A DNA stretch of 64,000 nucleotides. It comes from Mucilaginibacter terrae. GTDB lineage: Bacteria > Bacteroidota > Bacteroidia > Sphingobacteriales > Sphingobacteriaceae. A program made the translations under genes and the position numbers. The stretch is taken from NCBI RefSeq assembly GCF_031951985.1, contig NZ_JAVLVU010000001.1:4154001-4218000 (forward strand), read 5' to 3'. Below are positions 16,537-25,414 of the stretch, one piece after another (the first letter of the stretch is position 1; each line of letters begins with the position of its first letter). The notes under the pieces were generated by a model, which worked only from the letters and a program-made list of their open reading frames with translations, made no database searches and had not been told where the DNA came from.

Positions 16537-17394
16537 GTGAAAACGCGTATTAAAAATTACCTGTCGGTAACTAAAACCGAATGGAACGGACTCATTATTC
16601 TGCTATTACTCATTGTTGCAGTTTTAATTGCGCCATACGTATACAATAGGTTTTATAAAGAGCAACCGGTTAATTTTAAGCGTTTAGAAATAGCCGTTGC
16701 CCAATTGAAGAAAGCTGGCGTTACCGGCGATATACCTGAAGAAGAAGGCAACCGGAGTAAAGTACCATTGGTGTTATTCAAATTCAAGCCTAATAATCTC
16801 CCGGCAGCACAATGGCAAAAGCTGGGCTTAACCGAACGACAAATAAAAGGCATTAAAAACTACGAAGCCAAAGGCGGCCGTTTTTATACCAAAGCTGATG
16901 TTAAGAAAATGTATACACTTACTGCTGATGATTATAAACGGCTGGAACCATACATAGATTTACCAGCAAGTAATTACGGCGATATAAAACCCTTAACAAT
17001 AGTCGAATTAAATACGGCTGATTCGGCTAAATTGACCCGCTTAAAAGGCATAGGCCCTGCATTTGCCCGCCGCATAGTGCAGTACCGTAAAAGGTTGGGC
17101 GGGTATCACAGCAAGCAGCAGCTAAAAGAAGTTTTTGGCATAGATGATATGCAGTATCGTGATATACAGGCGCAGTTTACAGTTAATGTTCGGAAACTTA
17201 AAAAGATCAATATCAATGCAGCCGAATACGACGATTTGAAGAACTTTCCATACTTGAGCTACAAGCAAATGAATGCCGTTATACAATACCGCAAGCAGCA
17301 CGGCGATTACGAAACTTTTGATGAGTTGAGCAACGTAGCCATTTTAGATGAAGCCGTACTGAAGAAGATAAAGCCTTATATCGTATTGAAATAA
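16537..17394 (+). CDS. membrane-anchored helix-hairpin-helix protein (ComEA-like)
   Basis: The 285-residue protein has an N-terminal transmembrane helix (about 18-36; NGLIILLLLIVAVLIAPYVY) and three helix-hairpin-helix units. These are about 85-145 (NNLPAAQWQKLGLTERQIKG), 160-220 (VELNTADSAKLTRLKGIGPA, FARRIVQYRKRLGGY) and 225-283 (ININAAEYDDLKNFPYLSYK, YRKQHGDYETFDEL). Such units bind DNA non-specifically; ComEA homologues hold DNA in the periplasm during uptake, but many Bacteroidota carry HhH proteins of unknown role. The start is GTG 16537, since no ATG precedes the membrane helix. It is divergent from the acyltransferase gene with 60 bases between them. Confidence 0.82.
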   Translation: MKTRIKNYLSVTKTEWNGLIILLLLIVAVLIAPYVYNRFYKEQPVNFKRLEIAVAQLKKAGVTGDIPEEEGNRSKVPLVLFKFKPNNLPAAQWQKLGLTERQIKGIKNYEAKGGRFYTKADVKKMYTLTADDYKRLEPYIDLPASNYGDIKPLTIVELNTADSAKLTRLKGIGPAFARRIVQYRKRLGGYHSKQQLKEVFGIDDMQYRDIQAQFTVNVRKLKKININAAEYDDLKNFPYLSYKQMNAVIQYRKQHGDYETFDELSNVAILDEAVLKKIKPYIVLK

Positions 17395-17531
17395 ATCTAA
17401 AGGTTGTAAGTAGTTAACAGCCAAATTAAAACTTTATTCTCTTTGAAAACTTTACTCATGCAAACCCCGTAGGTTGCATTAAATGAGTAGCAATAAAAAT
17501 ATAGTTAGCAGGCTGTTTTCCTTTTAGGGGG

Positions 17532-17834
17532 ATGTACCTGACTATAGCTTTTATTCTTTTGATTGCTTTTGCCGGGAAAATATATACGTTTAACCCTATC
17601 GGCATAAAAAAGAGCTTGTGGAGTTATGTGAACAACAATAGTGAGCAGGAAGATAGCAATGATACCGAAGAAGGTAAATTTGCCGATAAGCAACTAACCG
17701 GTTATTTCGAAATGGCAATGCTGGATTTTGCACCCCTGTTTCATGAAAATCTCCAATCCCCTATATATCATCATAGTACAGCGTTTTCAACGTCGCACGT
17801 TTTAACTGTGCCAACACCTCCGCCAAACTGCTAA
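17532..17834 (+). CDS. small single-pass membrane protein
   Basis: The protein has 100 residues. A hydrophobic N-terminus (MYLTIAFILLIAFAG) acts as signal or anchor, followed by a polar acidic stretch (NNNSEQEDSNDTEEG) and a Pro-rich end (TVPTPPPNC). An AGGGGG sequence lies directly upstream of the ATG, better than usual for this phylum. No family is recognised. It stands 70 bases before the DUF4394 gene. Confidence 0.55.
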   Translation: MYLTIAFILLIAFAGKIYTFNPIGIKKSLWSYVNNNSEQEDSNDTEEGKFADKQLTGYFEMAMLDFAPLFHENLQSPIYHHSTAFSTSHVLTVPTPPPNC

Positions 17835-17904
17835 CCTATTTTTTGCAGTTTATTTTTTAAGTACTGTTATAGTACTTTACTTTATTACGTATTTCCTTAT
17901 AATT

Positions 17905-19449
17905 ATGAAAAGATACACAACTACCTTTATGCTAAAGGCCGTTGCCGCTTGCGCAATAGCTTTACCTTTATTATTGAGTTCGTGCTCAAAAAACGATGAT
18001 AATAACAATAACAACGAGGGTAATGAGATTATTGCACCCAATGTAAACGTAACCGCACTTTTGCAGAGTAATCGCATCACCTCTTTTAATGCGCAAACAA
18101 GCTCGGCTTTAACACAAATACTCAATATCTCGGGTTTGCAAAACGGCGAAAATATATTGGCTATTGATTATCGCCCGGCAACAGGTGAGTTATATGGTGT
18201 GAGCAGCGGCAGCCGCGTTTATATAATTAATCCGGCTACTGGTGCAGCTCGTGCTATCAGCACTACTCCTTTTACACCAGCAATTGACGGAACCAATGTG
18301 GGTATTGATTTTAACCCAACGGTAGATCTGTTGCGTTTGGTAAGTAACAACGGTCAAAATTTGCGCATTAGCCCAACAACTGGAGCTGTAGTAGGCACCG
18401 ATGCTGCGATTAATGGTGCTACCGGAGCTAAAATTTCATCAGTAGCGTATACCGAAAACTATGCAGGTGCAACCACAACAACATTATTAGATATTGACCC
18501 TATTACCAAAAAGCTATACAAACAAGATCTGCCAAACAACGGTACGCTGGTAGCCATAGGCGATTTAGGCGTAAATGCTACCGCCGTAAGCGATTTTGAT
18601 ATTGCACCTGATAGCAAATCGGCATTGGCTACTATGACTGTTGCTGGTGTACAAAGCCTTTACGGAATTGATTTAGCTAACGGGCGTGCATACAAGGCAT
18701 ATACCCTAAATGCAAACGTGCTTGGTTTAGCTATATTTACCAACCCGGTAGCCTATGCAGTAGGTGCAAATAACGAGTTAGTGTTTTTCAATCCGGGCAG
18801 TACAGCTACACCTCTAACCAAACCCATTACCGGTTTACAAGCTAATGAGCAAATAGTGGGTATTGATTTTCGTCCGTTAAATGGCCAGTTGTATGGTTTA
18901 GGCAGCACAAGCCGTTTGTATGCCATCAATACAGGGACCGGCGCCGCAACACAAGTTGGTACAAATACGTTCAGTACAGCTTTATCGGGTACTTCATTCG
19001 GATTTGATTTTAACCCGGTTGCCGATTTAATACGTGTAGTAAGCAACACCGGCCAAAACCTGCGTGTTAATCCCAATGATGGTACTATTGCAGGCGTAGA
19101 TACTCCATTACCGGCAGCTACCCAATTTGTAAATGCGGCAGCATACACCAATAATTTTGCCGGAGCAACAACAACTGTACTATATACCATTAACTCGCAA
19201 ACAGGAAGACTTTATAAACAAGACCCTAATCCTAATACTGGCGTAATGACCGATATTGGTTCATTAGGCATCACAATAACCGAGGCCAACGGCTTTGATA
19301 TTAGTGCTGCCAACAATGTAGCTTACGGTGTATTTACCGTAGGTAACGTTACCCGTTTATATAGTGTAAACTTAACTACGGGGGCTGCAACTGCCGGAGT
19401 AACTATTCCGCAAACGGTACGTGGTTTTGCTTTAGGCTTAGGTTTCTAA
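17905..19449 (+). CDS. lipoprotein with two tandem DUF4394 domains
   Basis: The 514-residue protein has lipobox LLSSCSKN after a signal peptide, then an Asn-rich spacer. Two homologous halves follow, each about 225 residues. The first half has ILAIDYRPATGELYGVSS, GIDFNPTVDLLRLVSNNGQ and YAGATTTTLLDID. The second has IVGIDFRPLNGQLYGLGS, GFDFNPVADLIRVVSNTGQ and FAGATTTVLYTIN. This is the DUF4394 signature, a beta-propeller-like extracellular module of unknown function. The duplication probably builds a complete propeller or a two-module protein. It is anchored in the outer or inner membrane. A terminator follows at 19475. Confidence 0.88.
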   Translation: MKRYTTTFMLKAVAACAIALPLLLSSCSKNDDNNNNNEGNEIIAPNVNVTALLQSNRITSFNAQTSSALTQILNISGLQNGENILAIDYRPATGELYGVSSGSRVYIINPATGAARAISTTPFTPAIDGTNVGIDFNPTVDLLRLVSNNGQNLRISPTTGAVVGTDAAINGATGAKISSVAYTENYAGATTTTLLDIDPITKKLYKQDLPNNGTLVAIGDLGVNATAVSDFDIAPDSKSALATMTVAGVQSLYGIDLANGRAYKAYTLNANVLGLAIFTNPVAYAVGANNELVFFNPGSTATPLTKPITGLQANEQIVGIDFRPLNGQLYGLGSTSRLYAINTGTGAATQVGTNTFSTALSGTSFGFDFNPVADLIRVVSNTGQNLRVNPNDGTIAGVDTPLPAATQFVNAAAYTNNFAGATTTVLYTINSQTGRLYKQDPNPNTGVMTDIGSLGITITEANGFDISAANNVAYGVFTVGNVTRLYSVNLTTGAATAGVTIPQTVRGFALGLGF

Positions 19450-19474
19450 GCACATTCATATAAAAATTCTGCTA

Positions 19475-19509
19475 CAAAGGGCTTGTTCGTATACCGGGCA
19501 AGCCCTTTG
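19475..19509 (+). terminator. terminator after the DUF4394 gene
   Basis: CAAAGGGCTTG (19475-19485) pairs perfectly with CAAGCCCTTTG (19499-19509) around a 13-base loop; a T-rich tract follows. It separates the pectin locus from upstream genes. Confidence 0.8.
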
Positions 19510-19603
19510 TGTTGTTTTATAAGTTGTTATGTTTAACTTTAGTGCGGCTACAAATCCTGTAAAATACATTATAAACCGCTTATTACAGTAGCCCAGTCAA
19601 TTT

Positions 19604-20350
19604 ATGAGAACAAACCTAACATTACTTAGTGTACTGTTTCTGGCTTTATGTGCCTGGATTTCCCCTCCGCAAAAAACAACCGTTTACATGATCGGCGATT
19701 CTACCATGTCGATCAAAGAAAAACGTTACTACCCCGAAACCGGTTGGGGTATGCCCTTTGCCAATTATTTTGATAGTACCATAGTAATTGAGAACCGGGC
19801 TAAAAACGGCAAGAGTACAAAAACGTTTATAAACGGCGGTTGGGCATCGGTTAACGAGGGCATGAAAGCAGGCGATTACCTCATCATCCAGTTTGGGCAT
19901 AACGACGAAGTGCCCACCAAGAAAAGTGCAACTACCGAATCCGAATTTAAAAAGAACCTCGAAATGTTTGTAGCTGCTGCCAAAGGCAAAAAAGTTACCC
20001 CGGTTTTAATTACTCCTGTAGCCCGCCGCAAGTTTGACAGTACCGGTCACATTTTACAAACGCACGAAGTTTATGCACAAATAGTGCGCAATGTGGCAAA
20101 AGATACCAAAGTAGTACTCATCGATTTGGATATCCAAAGCCAGCAGATGTTTCAGCAATTGGGCGATGAAAAATCAAAAATGCTCCTTAATTACCTCGAG
20201 CCCGGCCAAAACCCTAACTACCCCAAAGGTAAAGAAGATGATACCCATTTTAGCGAATTAGGCGCCCGCCGCGTGGCCGAAATTGTGCTTAAAAACATAA
20301 TCGAATTAAAGCTTGGTTTGGCAGAGCATATTGTTAAACCTAAATCGTGA
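19604..20350 (+). CDS. rhamnogalacturonan acetylesterase (CE12, SGNH hydrolase)
   Basis: The enzyme removes acetyl groups from rhamnogalacturonan so that lyases and hydrolases can act. The 248-residue protein has a signal peptide (about 1-20), then block I GDSTMS with the nucleophilic Ser, Gly/Asn of the oxyanion hole (NRAKNGKSTKTF, QFGHND), and the C-terminal Asp-His pair in DDTHFSELGARRVAE. This matches the YesT/RhgT group. It opens the pectin locus: GH28 starts 87 bases on and CE8 follows. Periplasmic location expected. Confidence 0.93.
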   Translation: MRTNLTLLSVLFLALCAWISPPQKTTVYMIGDSTMSIKEKRYYPETGWGMPFANYFDSTIVIENRAKNGKSTKTFINGGWASVNEGMKAGDYLIIQFGHNDEVPTKKSATTESEFKKNLEMFVAAAKGKKVTPVLITPVARRKFDSTGHILQTHEVYAQIVRNVAKDTKVVLIDLDIQSQQMFQQLGDEKSKMLLNYLEPGQNPNYPKGKEDDTHFSELGARRVAEIVLKNIIELKLGLAEHIVKPKS

Positions 20351-20437
20351 TAACTTATAATAACAAGTTGGGCAACATTAGTCAACCCGTTTCGTTGGTA
20401 ATTGCCTTAATTTGAAAACCACATAAACCACACCTAA

Positions 20438-22099
20438 ATGGTAAATATTAAAAAGTACAGTATTGTTGCCTTGCTACTTACGGGCAGCGCTCATTTTGCT
20501 TCGGCACAAACCGCAGCTAAACCTTACAGTTGGAGTAACCTGCCTAAAATTGCAAAACCGGTATTTAAAAAAGATACATTCAATATTGTTAAATACGGCG
20601 CTAAGCCCGATGGTATTACCCTCAATACGCAAAGCATAAACAAGGCAATTGATGCCTGCAGCAGTAAAGGTGGTGGCGTGGTTTTAATACCACAAGGCTT
20701 ATGGCTAACCGGCCCGGTTAAGTTAAAAAGTAACGTAAACCTGCATGTAAGCAGGGCTGCCTTGCTACAATTTACAGCCGATAAAAGCCAGTACAAAATA
20801 ATAGAAGGTAACTGGGAGGGCCATGCAGCGTACCGTAACGAGTCGCCAATATCAGGCACCAACCTTACCAATATAGCCATAACCGGCGAAGGTATTATTG
20901 ACGGTAACGGCGAAATATGGCGCTTAATTGGCAAGGACCGCTTAACCGAGGAGGAATGGAAACGCAAAGTAGCATCGGGCGGTGTAATAAGCGAAAACGG
21001 TAAAACATGGTACCCTTCGGCAGCTTATTACAAGGCGGCCAAAACGCCAAAAGCCGGTTATATTGAGCCGGGCACAACGGCCGAATCGGCTAAGGAGTTT
21101 AAGGATTATTACCGCCCTAACATGCTGGTGCTTGCCAACTGCAAAAAAGTTTTGTTGCAGGGTGCTACGTTCCAAAACTCAGCTGCATGGTGTTTGCATA
21201 CCCTAATGTGCCAGGATTTAACGGTTGATGGCGTACGTGTGCGAAACCCGTGGAATGCGGCAAATGGCGACGGTATAGACGTAGAATCATGTAAAAACGT
21301 GATGATCGATAATAGCACGTTTGATTGTGGCGATGATGGTATCTGTATCAAATCGGGCCGTGATGAAGAGGGACGCAAACGTGGTATGCCAACCGAAAAC
21401 ATGGTGGTAAAAAACAGCATTGTATACCGTGCACATGGTGGCTTTGTTATTGGCAGCGAAATGTCGGGCGGGGCGCGTAACCTGTTCGTGAGCGATTGTA
21501 CTTTTATTGGTACTGATATTGGCCTGCGTTTTAAAACAACCCGTGGCCGTGGTGGTGTGGTCGAAAATATCCACATTAAAAACATAGCCATGCGCGATAT
21601 TGTAACCAGCGCCATTTTGTTTGATATGTACTACACTGGTAAATCGCCAACGGATGAGGAAATGGCTAACGATACCAACATCCCACCGGTAACCGAGGCT
21701 ACCCCTGTGTTTAAAGATTTTTGGGTGAGCAATGTATCATGTAACGGTGCCGACCGTGCCCTCATGATTCGCGGATTACCCGAAATGGCCATCAAAAACA
21801 TCAATCTCGAAAACGTTACCATTAAAGCCAATAAAGGCATCGATATAATTGAGGGTAAAGATATCACCCTTAAAAACTTTTACGTAGAAGCCAAAACCAC
21901 TACGCCGTTAGTAAACATCATTAACTCAAGCAATGTAAAATTCAGCAACCTGCGTTACGGTACTGGTACCGAACAATTGTTTGGCATTAATGGCAAAAAA
22001 ACTACCGGTGTACAGGTTACAGGGTCTGATTTAAGTAAGGCTAAAGAGAAGGTGGCGTTTAAAAACGGTGCCGAGCAAAAAGCATTTGTCACCAAATAA
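20438..22099 (+). CDS. polygalacturonase, GH28
   Basis: It hydrolyses alpha-1,4-galacturonosyl bonds of homogalacturonan or the GalA-Rha bonds of rhamnogalacturonan. The 553-residue protein has a signal peptide (ends HFASAQ), then a right-handed parallel beta-helix. Catalytic motifs are NGDGIDVESCKNV, DCGDDGICIKSG (Asp-Asp), HGGFVIGSEMSGG (His) and GLRFKTTRGRGG (Arg-x-Lys substrate site). The N-terminal region (FNIVKYGAKPDGITLNTQ) is typical of bacterial exo-acting members. It is in an operon between CE12 and CE8; the CE8 ATG lies 7 bases after its stop. Confidence 0.95.
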   Translation: MVNIKKYSIVALLLTGSAHFASAQTAAKPYSWSNLPKIAKPVFKKDTFNIVKYGAKPDGITLNTQSINKAIDACSSKGGGVVLIPQGLWLTGPVKLKSNVNLHVSRAALLQFTADKSQYKIIEGNWEGHAAYRNESPISGTNLTNIAITGEGIIDGNGEIWRLIGKDRLTEEEWKRKVASGGVISENGKTWYPSAAYYKAAKTPKAGYIEPGTTAESAKEFKDYYRPNMLVLANCKKVLLQGATFQNSAAWCLHTLMCQDLTVDGVRVRNPWNAANGDGIDVESCKNVMIDNSTFDCGDDGICIKSGRDEEGRKRGMPTENMVVKNSIVYRAHGGFVIGSEMSGGARNLFVSDCTFIGTDIGLRFKTTRGRGGVVENIHIKNIAMRDIVTSAILFDMYYTGKSPTDEEMANDTNIPPVTEATPVFKDFWVSNVSCNGADRALMIRGLPEMAIKNINLENVTIKANKGIDIIEGKDITLKNFYVEAKTTTPLVNIINSSNVKFSNLRYGTGTEQLFGINGKKTTGVQVTGSDLSKAKEKVAFKNGAEQKAFVTK

Positions 22100-22106
22100 C
22101 ACCGCT

Positions 22107-23111
22107 ATGAAAGTATTGAAGTTATTAGTACTTGCATTGTTGACGGTTGGCAACGCATTTGCTCAGCAACCCATACTGCCAAACGAACTTACCGTTGCCC
22201 CTGATGGCAGCGGTAATTATAAAACTATTCAGGAAGCCGTAAACTCGGTGCGCGATTTAGGCCAAATGCGGGTTGTCATCCATATTAAAAAAGGTATCTA
22301 CCACGAAAAACTGGTGGTTCCAAGCTGGAAAACCAATATATCATTGGTGGGCGAAAGTGCCGAAAGTACTATCATCACTAATAACGATTATTCGGGCAAG
22401 GCTGTACCGGGCGGTAAAGATTCTTACGGTAAGGATAAAATGACAACTTACACTTCGTACACCGTTTTGGTACAGGGCGATGGTTTTGAGGCCAGCAACC
22501 TCACTATCGAAAATACGGCAGGCAGGGTAGGGCAAGCAGTAGCTTTACATGTTGAGGCCGACCGTTGCGTGATAAGCAAATGCCGCTTATTGGGCAACCA
22601 GGATACTTTGTACACCGCCACAGGCAGCAGCCGCCAGCTTTACCAGGATTGCTACATCGAAGGTACTACCGATTTTATTTTTGGCGAGGCCACTGTGTTG
22701 TTTCTGCGTTGCACCATTAAAAATTTGACCGATTCATTTATAACAGCGGCAGCCACCACCCCCAACCAGGAGTTTGGTTATGTGCTGATGGATTGCAAAC
22801 TGATAGCCGATAGCACAGTGAAAAAAGCCGTACTCGGCCGCCCATGGAGGCCTTATGCTAAAACCGTATTTATCCATACCGAAATAGGTGCGCACATTGC
22901 CCCGGCCGGTTGGAACCCATGGAAAGGTGATGCCATGTTCCCCGATAAAGAGAAGACAACGTATTACGCGGAGTATAAATGTTACGGTGTAGGAGCCAAA
23001 ACAACAGAGCGCGTAGCTTGGTCGAAACAGCTTAGCGATAAGGAAGCGAAGCGATACACCCTAAAGAATATACTGGGTGGTAAAGACAACTGGCAGCCCG
23101 GGGGAAATTGA
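22107..23111 (+). CDS. pectinesterase, CE8
   Basis: It demethylates homogalacturonan, preparing it for GH28 and PL1. The 334-residue protein has a signal peptide (ends AFAQ) and the beta-helix motifs of the family: GSGNYKTIQEAVNSV, GQAVALHVEADRC, GNQDTLY (first catalytic Asp), GTTDFIFGEA (second Asp) and LGRPWRPYAKTVF (Arg). The frame is open from 22068, but ATG 22107 begins the signal peptide and avoids overlap with the GH28 stop. Confidence 0.95.
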   Translation: MKVLKLLVLALLTVGNAFAQQPILPNELTVAPDGSGNYKTIQEAVNSVRDLGQMRVVIHIKKGIYHEKLVVPSWKTNISLVGESAESTIITNNDYSGKAVPGGKDSYGKDKMTTYTSYTVLVQGDGFEASNLTIENTAGRVGQAVALHVEADRCVISKCRLLGNQDTLYTATGSSRQLYQDCYIEGTTDFIFGEATVLFLRCTIKNLTDSFITAAATTPNQEFGYVLMDCKLIADSTVKKAVLGRPWRPYAKTVFIHTEIGAHIAPAGWNPWKGDAMFPDKEKTTYYAEYKCYGVGAKTTERVAWSKQLSDKEAKRYTLKNILGGKDNWQPGGN

Positions 23112-23143
23112 TTTTGATACTAAAGGGTAGTGGCCCTGAGCGG

Positions 23144-23243
23144 TTCCCCTCTTGAGAGGGGGGAGGGGTGTGTCCTTTTAGAACAGTCCGAATGACACAC
23201 CCCGGCCAACGCGCTGCCTTACCCGCCCCCTCTCAAGAGGGGA
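23144..23243. repeat. CCCCTCTNGAGAGGGG / GGGGTGTGTC hairpin repeat, copy A
   Basis: A compound hairpin. The left arm contains CCCCTCTTGAGAGGGG and GGGGTGTGTC; the right arm contains GACACACCCC and CCCCTCTCAAGAGGGG in inverse order. The same unit occurs at 32759-32861 and in split form at 39118-39328. It fills the first part of the CE8-GH105 gap; function is unknown, perhaps REP-like. Confidence 0.85.
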
Positions 23244-23334
23244 AAAATATGAACCGTTAAACAATTCTTGTAATTCGTCACATTCGTAGTAATTAGTGTA
23301 GAATTAAATTGGATTATAGTAAAAGCAAGGTTAC

Positions 23335-23346
23335 GGAAACGTTTGC
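23335..23346. promoter_or_regulatory. candidate LacI/GalR-type operator GGAAACGTTTGC
   Basis: A near-palindrome with central CG and AAACGTTT core, the usual shape of LacI-family operators, 143 bases before the GH105-uxaB-uxaA operon. No such regulator gene is in the window, so this is a shape-based guess. The rest of the 23244-23488 gap shows no gene. Confidence 0.3.
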
Positions 23347-23488
23347 ATTGATTTTTACGGGGATAAGCACCTGTTTATCCTTTCAATATTACTAAAATTG
23401 TATCCTGAAGATAATGCAGGGTACTAACCAAACCATTTGATGGGCAGCAAGTCTATCATTAACTAATTATCAGAAGAGAAAAATATTT

Positions 23489-25396
23489 ATGAGAAAGATC
23501 TTTTTTGCATGCCTGATCCTGTTTACTGGTTCACAATTGGTGCAGGCCCAAACCCAGCCCATGTCGCAGCGTATGGCCGAAACTGCCATGAAAGTTTGGC
23601 CCGATACCGGCAGGGTACACTGGACTTACGAGGATGCAGTAGTTTGGAAAGGCCTGGAAGATGTATGGTTGCAAACCGGCGATCCTAAATACTTTAAATA
23701 CATTAAAGCCAGGGTAGATAAGCATTTGAACGATGATGGCACCATTAAAGGCTACAAACAGGAAGATTATAATATAGACAACGTTTTACCCGGCCGTAGC
23801 GTGCTGATGCTATACCAGGTAATTGGCGGCGATAAATACCTCAAAGCAGTTAAAACCCTGCGCGAGCAACTAAGCCAACAACCGCGCGTACCCGAAGGTG
23901 GTTTTTGGCACAAAAAGCGCTATCCTAACCAAATGTGGCTGGATGGCTTGTACATGGGCGAACCTTTTTACGCCGAGTATGCCAATGCTTTTCATGAAGA
24001 CACGGCCTTTAACGATATAGCCAAACAATTCATATTGATGGAGCGCATGTCGCGCGATTCTAAAACCGGCTTATTATACCACGCCTGGGATCAAAGTCAC
24101 AAAGAGCGCTGGTCTGACCCTAAAACCGGTAAATCTCCCAATTTTTGGGGCCGTGCCATGGGCTGGTACGGTATGGCCCTGGTTGACGTGTTGGCACAAA
24201 TGCCCGTTAATCACCCCAAACGTGCCGAATTGTTAGTGATCTTAGGCCGCTATGCTACCGCTGTTGCTAAGTATCAGGACAAGCAATCGGGCTTGTGGTA
24301 CCAGGTGTTAGATAAGCCAACCGGCAAAGGCAATTACCTGGAGTCTTCGGCATCGAGCATGTTTGTTTATGCCTTGGCTAAAGGTGTGCGCCTGCATGTA
24401 TTACCCAACTATTTCCGTGGCGTAGCCGAAACCGGTTACAAAGGCATCCTCAAAAAATTTATCGAAACTGATGCTAACGGTCAGGTAAACTTAACGGGTA
24501 CCGTAAGCGTGGCCGGTTTGGGTGGTAATCCATACCGCGATGGCAGCTATGAGTATTATTTGAAAGAAAAAGTAGTTACCAATGATGCCAAAGGTGTTGG
24601 CGCGTTTATACAAGCCAGTGTAGAAATTGAGCGCATTGCCAATTTGCACAAAGCCAACAACAAAACCGTTTTGTTAGACAGCTACTTTAACGACGAACGC
24701 AAAAAAGACGTAACCGGCGCCGTAGTACCTTACCACTACAAATGGGAAGGCCGTGATAATAATGGCTTCTCATTATTAGGCCACATATTTAACAACTACG
24801 GTTTAGAAACAGGCACACTGTACCAGGCTCCAACTGCGGCTAACTTAAAGCCGGCTTCTATCTATTTAATAGTTGATCCTGACATCCCTAAAGAAAACCC
24901 TAATGCCAAATACGTTGAGCCTGCCCATGTAACTGCAATACAAGATTGGGTTAAACAAGGTGGTGTATTGTTAGTGCTGCATAACGATACCGGCAATGCC
25001 GAGTTTAAGCACTTTAATACGCTGATGAGCCGGTTTGGTATGCCGTTTAAAGAAAACAGCATCAATCATGTGGTTGGTCAGCAGTTTCAGCAGGCAGCGG
25101 TACCCATCCCGGCCGGAAACCCGGTGTTTAAAACGGCTAAGAAAATTTACATTAAAGAAATCAGTACCTTTAATTTATCGGCTCCCGCTAAACCGGTTTT
25201 AAACCATGCAGGTGAAGTGGTTGTGGCTATGGCCAAGTATGGTAAAGGTACCGTAATAGCAGTTGGCGATCCATGGTTTTACAACGAATACCTTGATGGC
25301 CGTAAGTTAACACCCGATTTAGAAAATTTTAAAGCTGCCAATGATTTAGCAGGCTGGTTGGTTGATCAAATTCCAACTAAAGCAGTTAAAAAGTAA
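23489..25396 (+). CDS. unsaturated rhamnogalacturonyl hydrolase GH105 with extra C-terminal domain
   Basis: GH105 enzymes remove the 4,5-unsaturated uronic acid left at the non-reducing end by pectate or rhamnogalacturonan lyases. Residues about 22-385 are the (alpha/alpha)6 barrel, with the catalytic Asp in QMWLDGLYMGEPFYAEYA, then HAWDQSHKERW and FWGRAMGWYGMALVDVL. Residues about 395-630 form a second domain (LLDSYFNDERKKDVTG, QDWVKQGGVLLVLHNDTGN, KYGKGTVIAVGDPWFYNEY) like the GATase-like/DUF4350-type module attached to some GH105 proteins; its role is unknown. A signal peptide ends at VQAQ. It leads the uxaB-uxaA operon (18-base gap), which fits uronate catabolism. Confidence 0.93.
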   Translation: MRKIFFACLILFTGSQLVQAQTQPMSQRMAETAMKVWPDTGRVHWTYEDAVVWKGLEDVWLQTGDPKYFKYIKARVDKHLNDDGTIKGYKQEDYNIDNVLPGRSVLMLYQVIGGDKYLKAVKTLREQLSQQPRVPEGGFWHKKRYPNQMWLDGLYMGEPFYAEYANAFHEDTAFNDIAKQFILMERMSRDSKTGLLYHAWDQSHKERWSDPKTGKSPNFWGRAMGWYGMALVDVLAQMPVNHPKRAELLVILGRYATAVAKYQDKQSGLWYQVLDKPTGKGNYLESSASSMFVYALAKGVRLHVLPNYFRGVAETGYKGILKKFIETDANGQVNLTGTVSVAGLGGNPYRDGSYEYYLKEKVVTNDAKGVGAFIQASVEIERIANLHKANNKTVLLDSYFNDERKKDVTGAVVPYHYKWEGRDNNGFSLLGHIFNNYGLETGTLYQAPTAANLKPASIYLIVDPDIPKENPNAKYVEPAHVTAIQDWVKQGGVLLVLHNDTGNAEFKHFNTLMSRFGMPFKENSINHVVGQQFQQAAVPIPAGNPVFKTAKKIYIKEISTFNLSAPAKPVLNHAGEVVVAMAKYGKGTVIAVGDPWFYNEYLDGRKLTPDLENFKAANDLAGWLVDQIPTKAVKK

Positions 25397-25414
25397 GGCA
25401 CATATATAAAGCAA

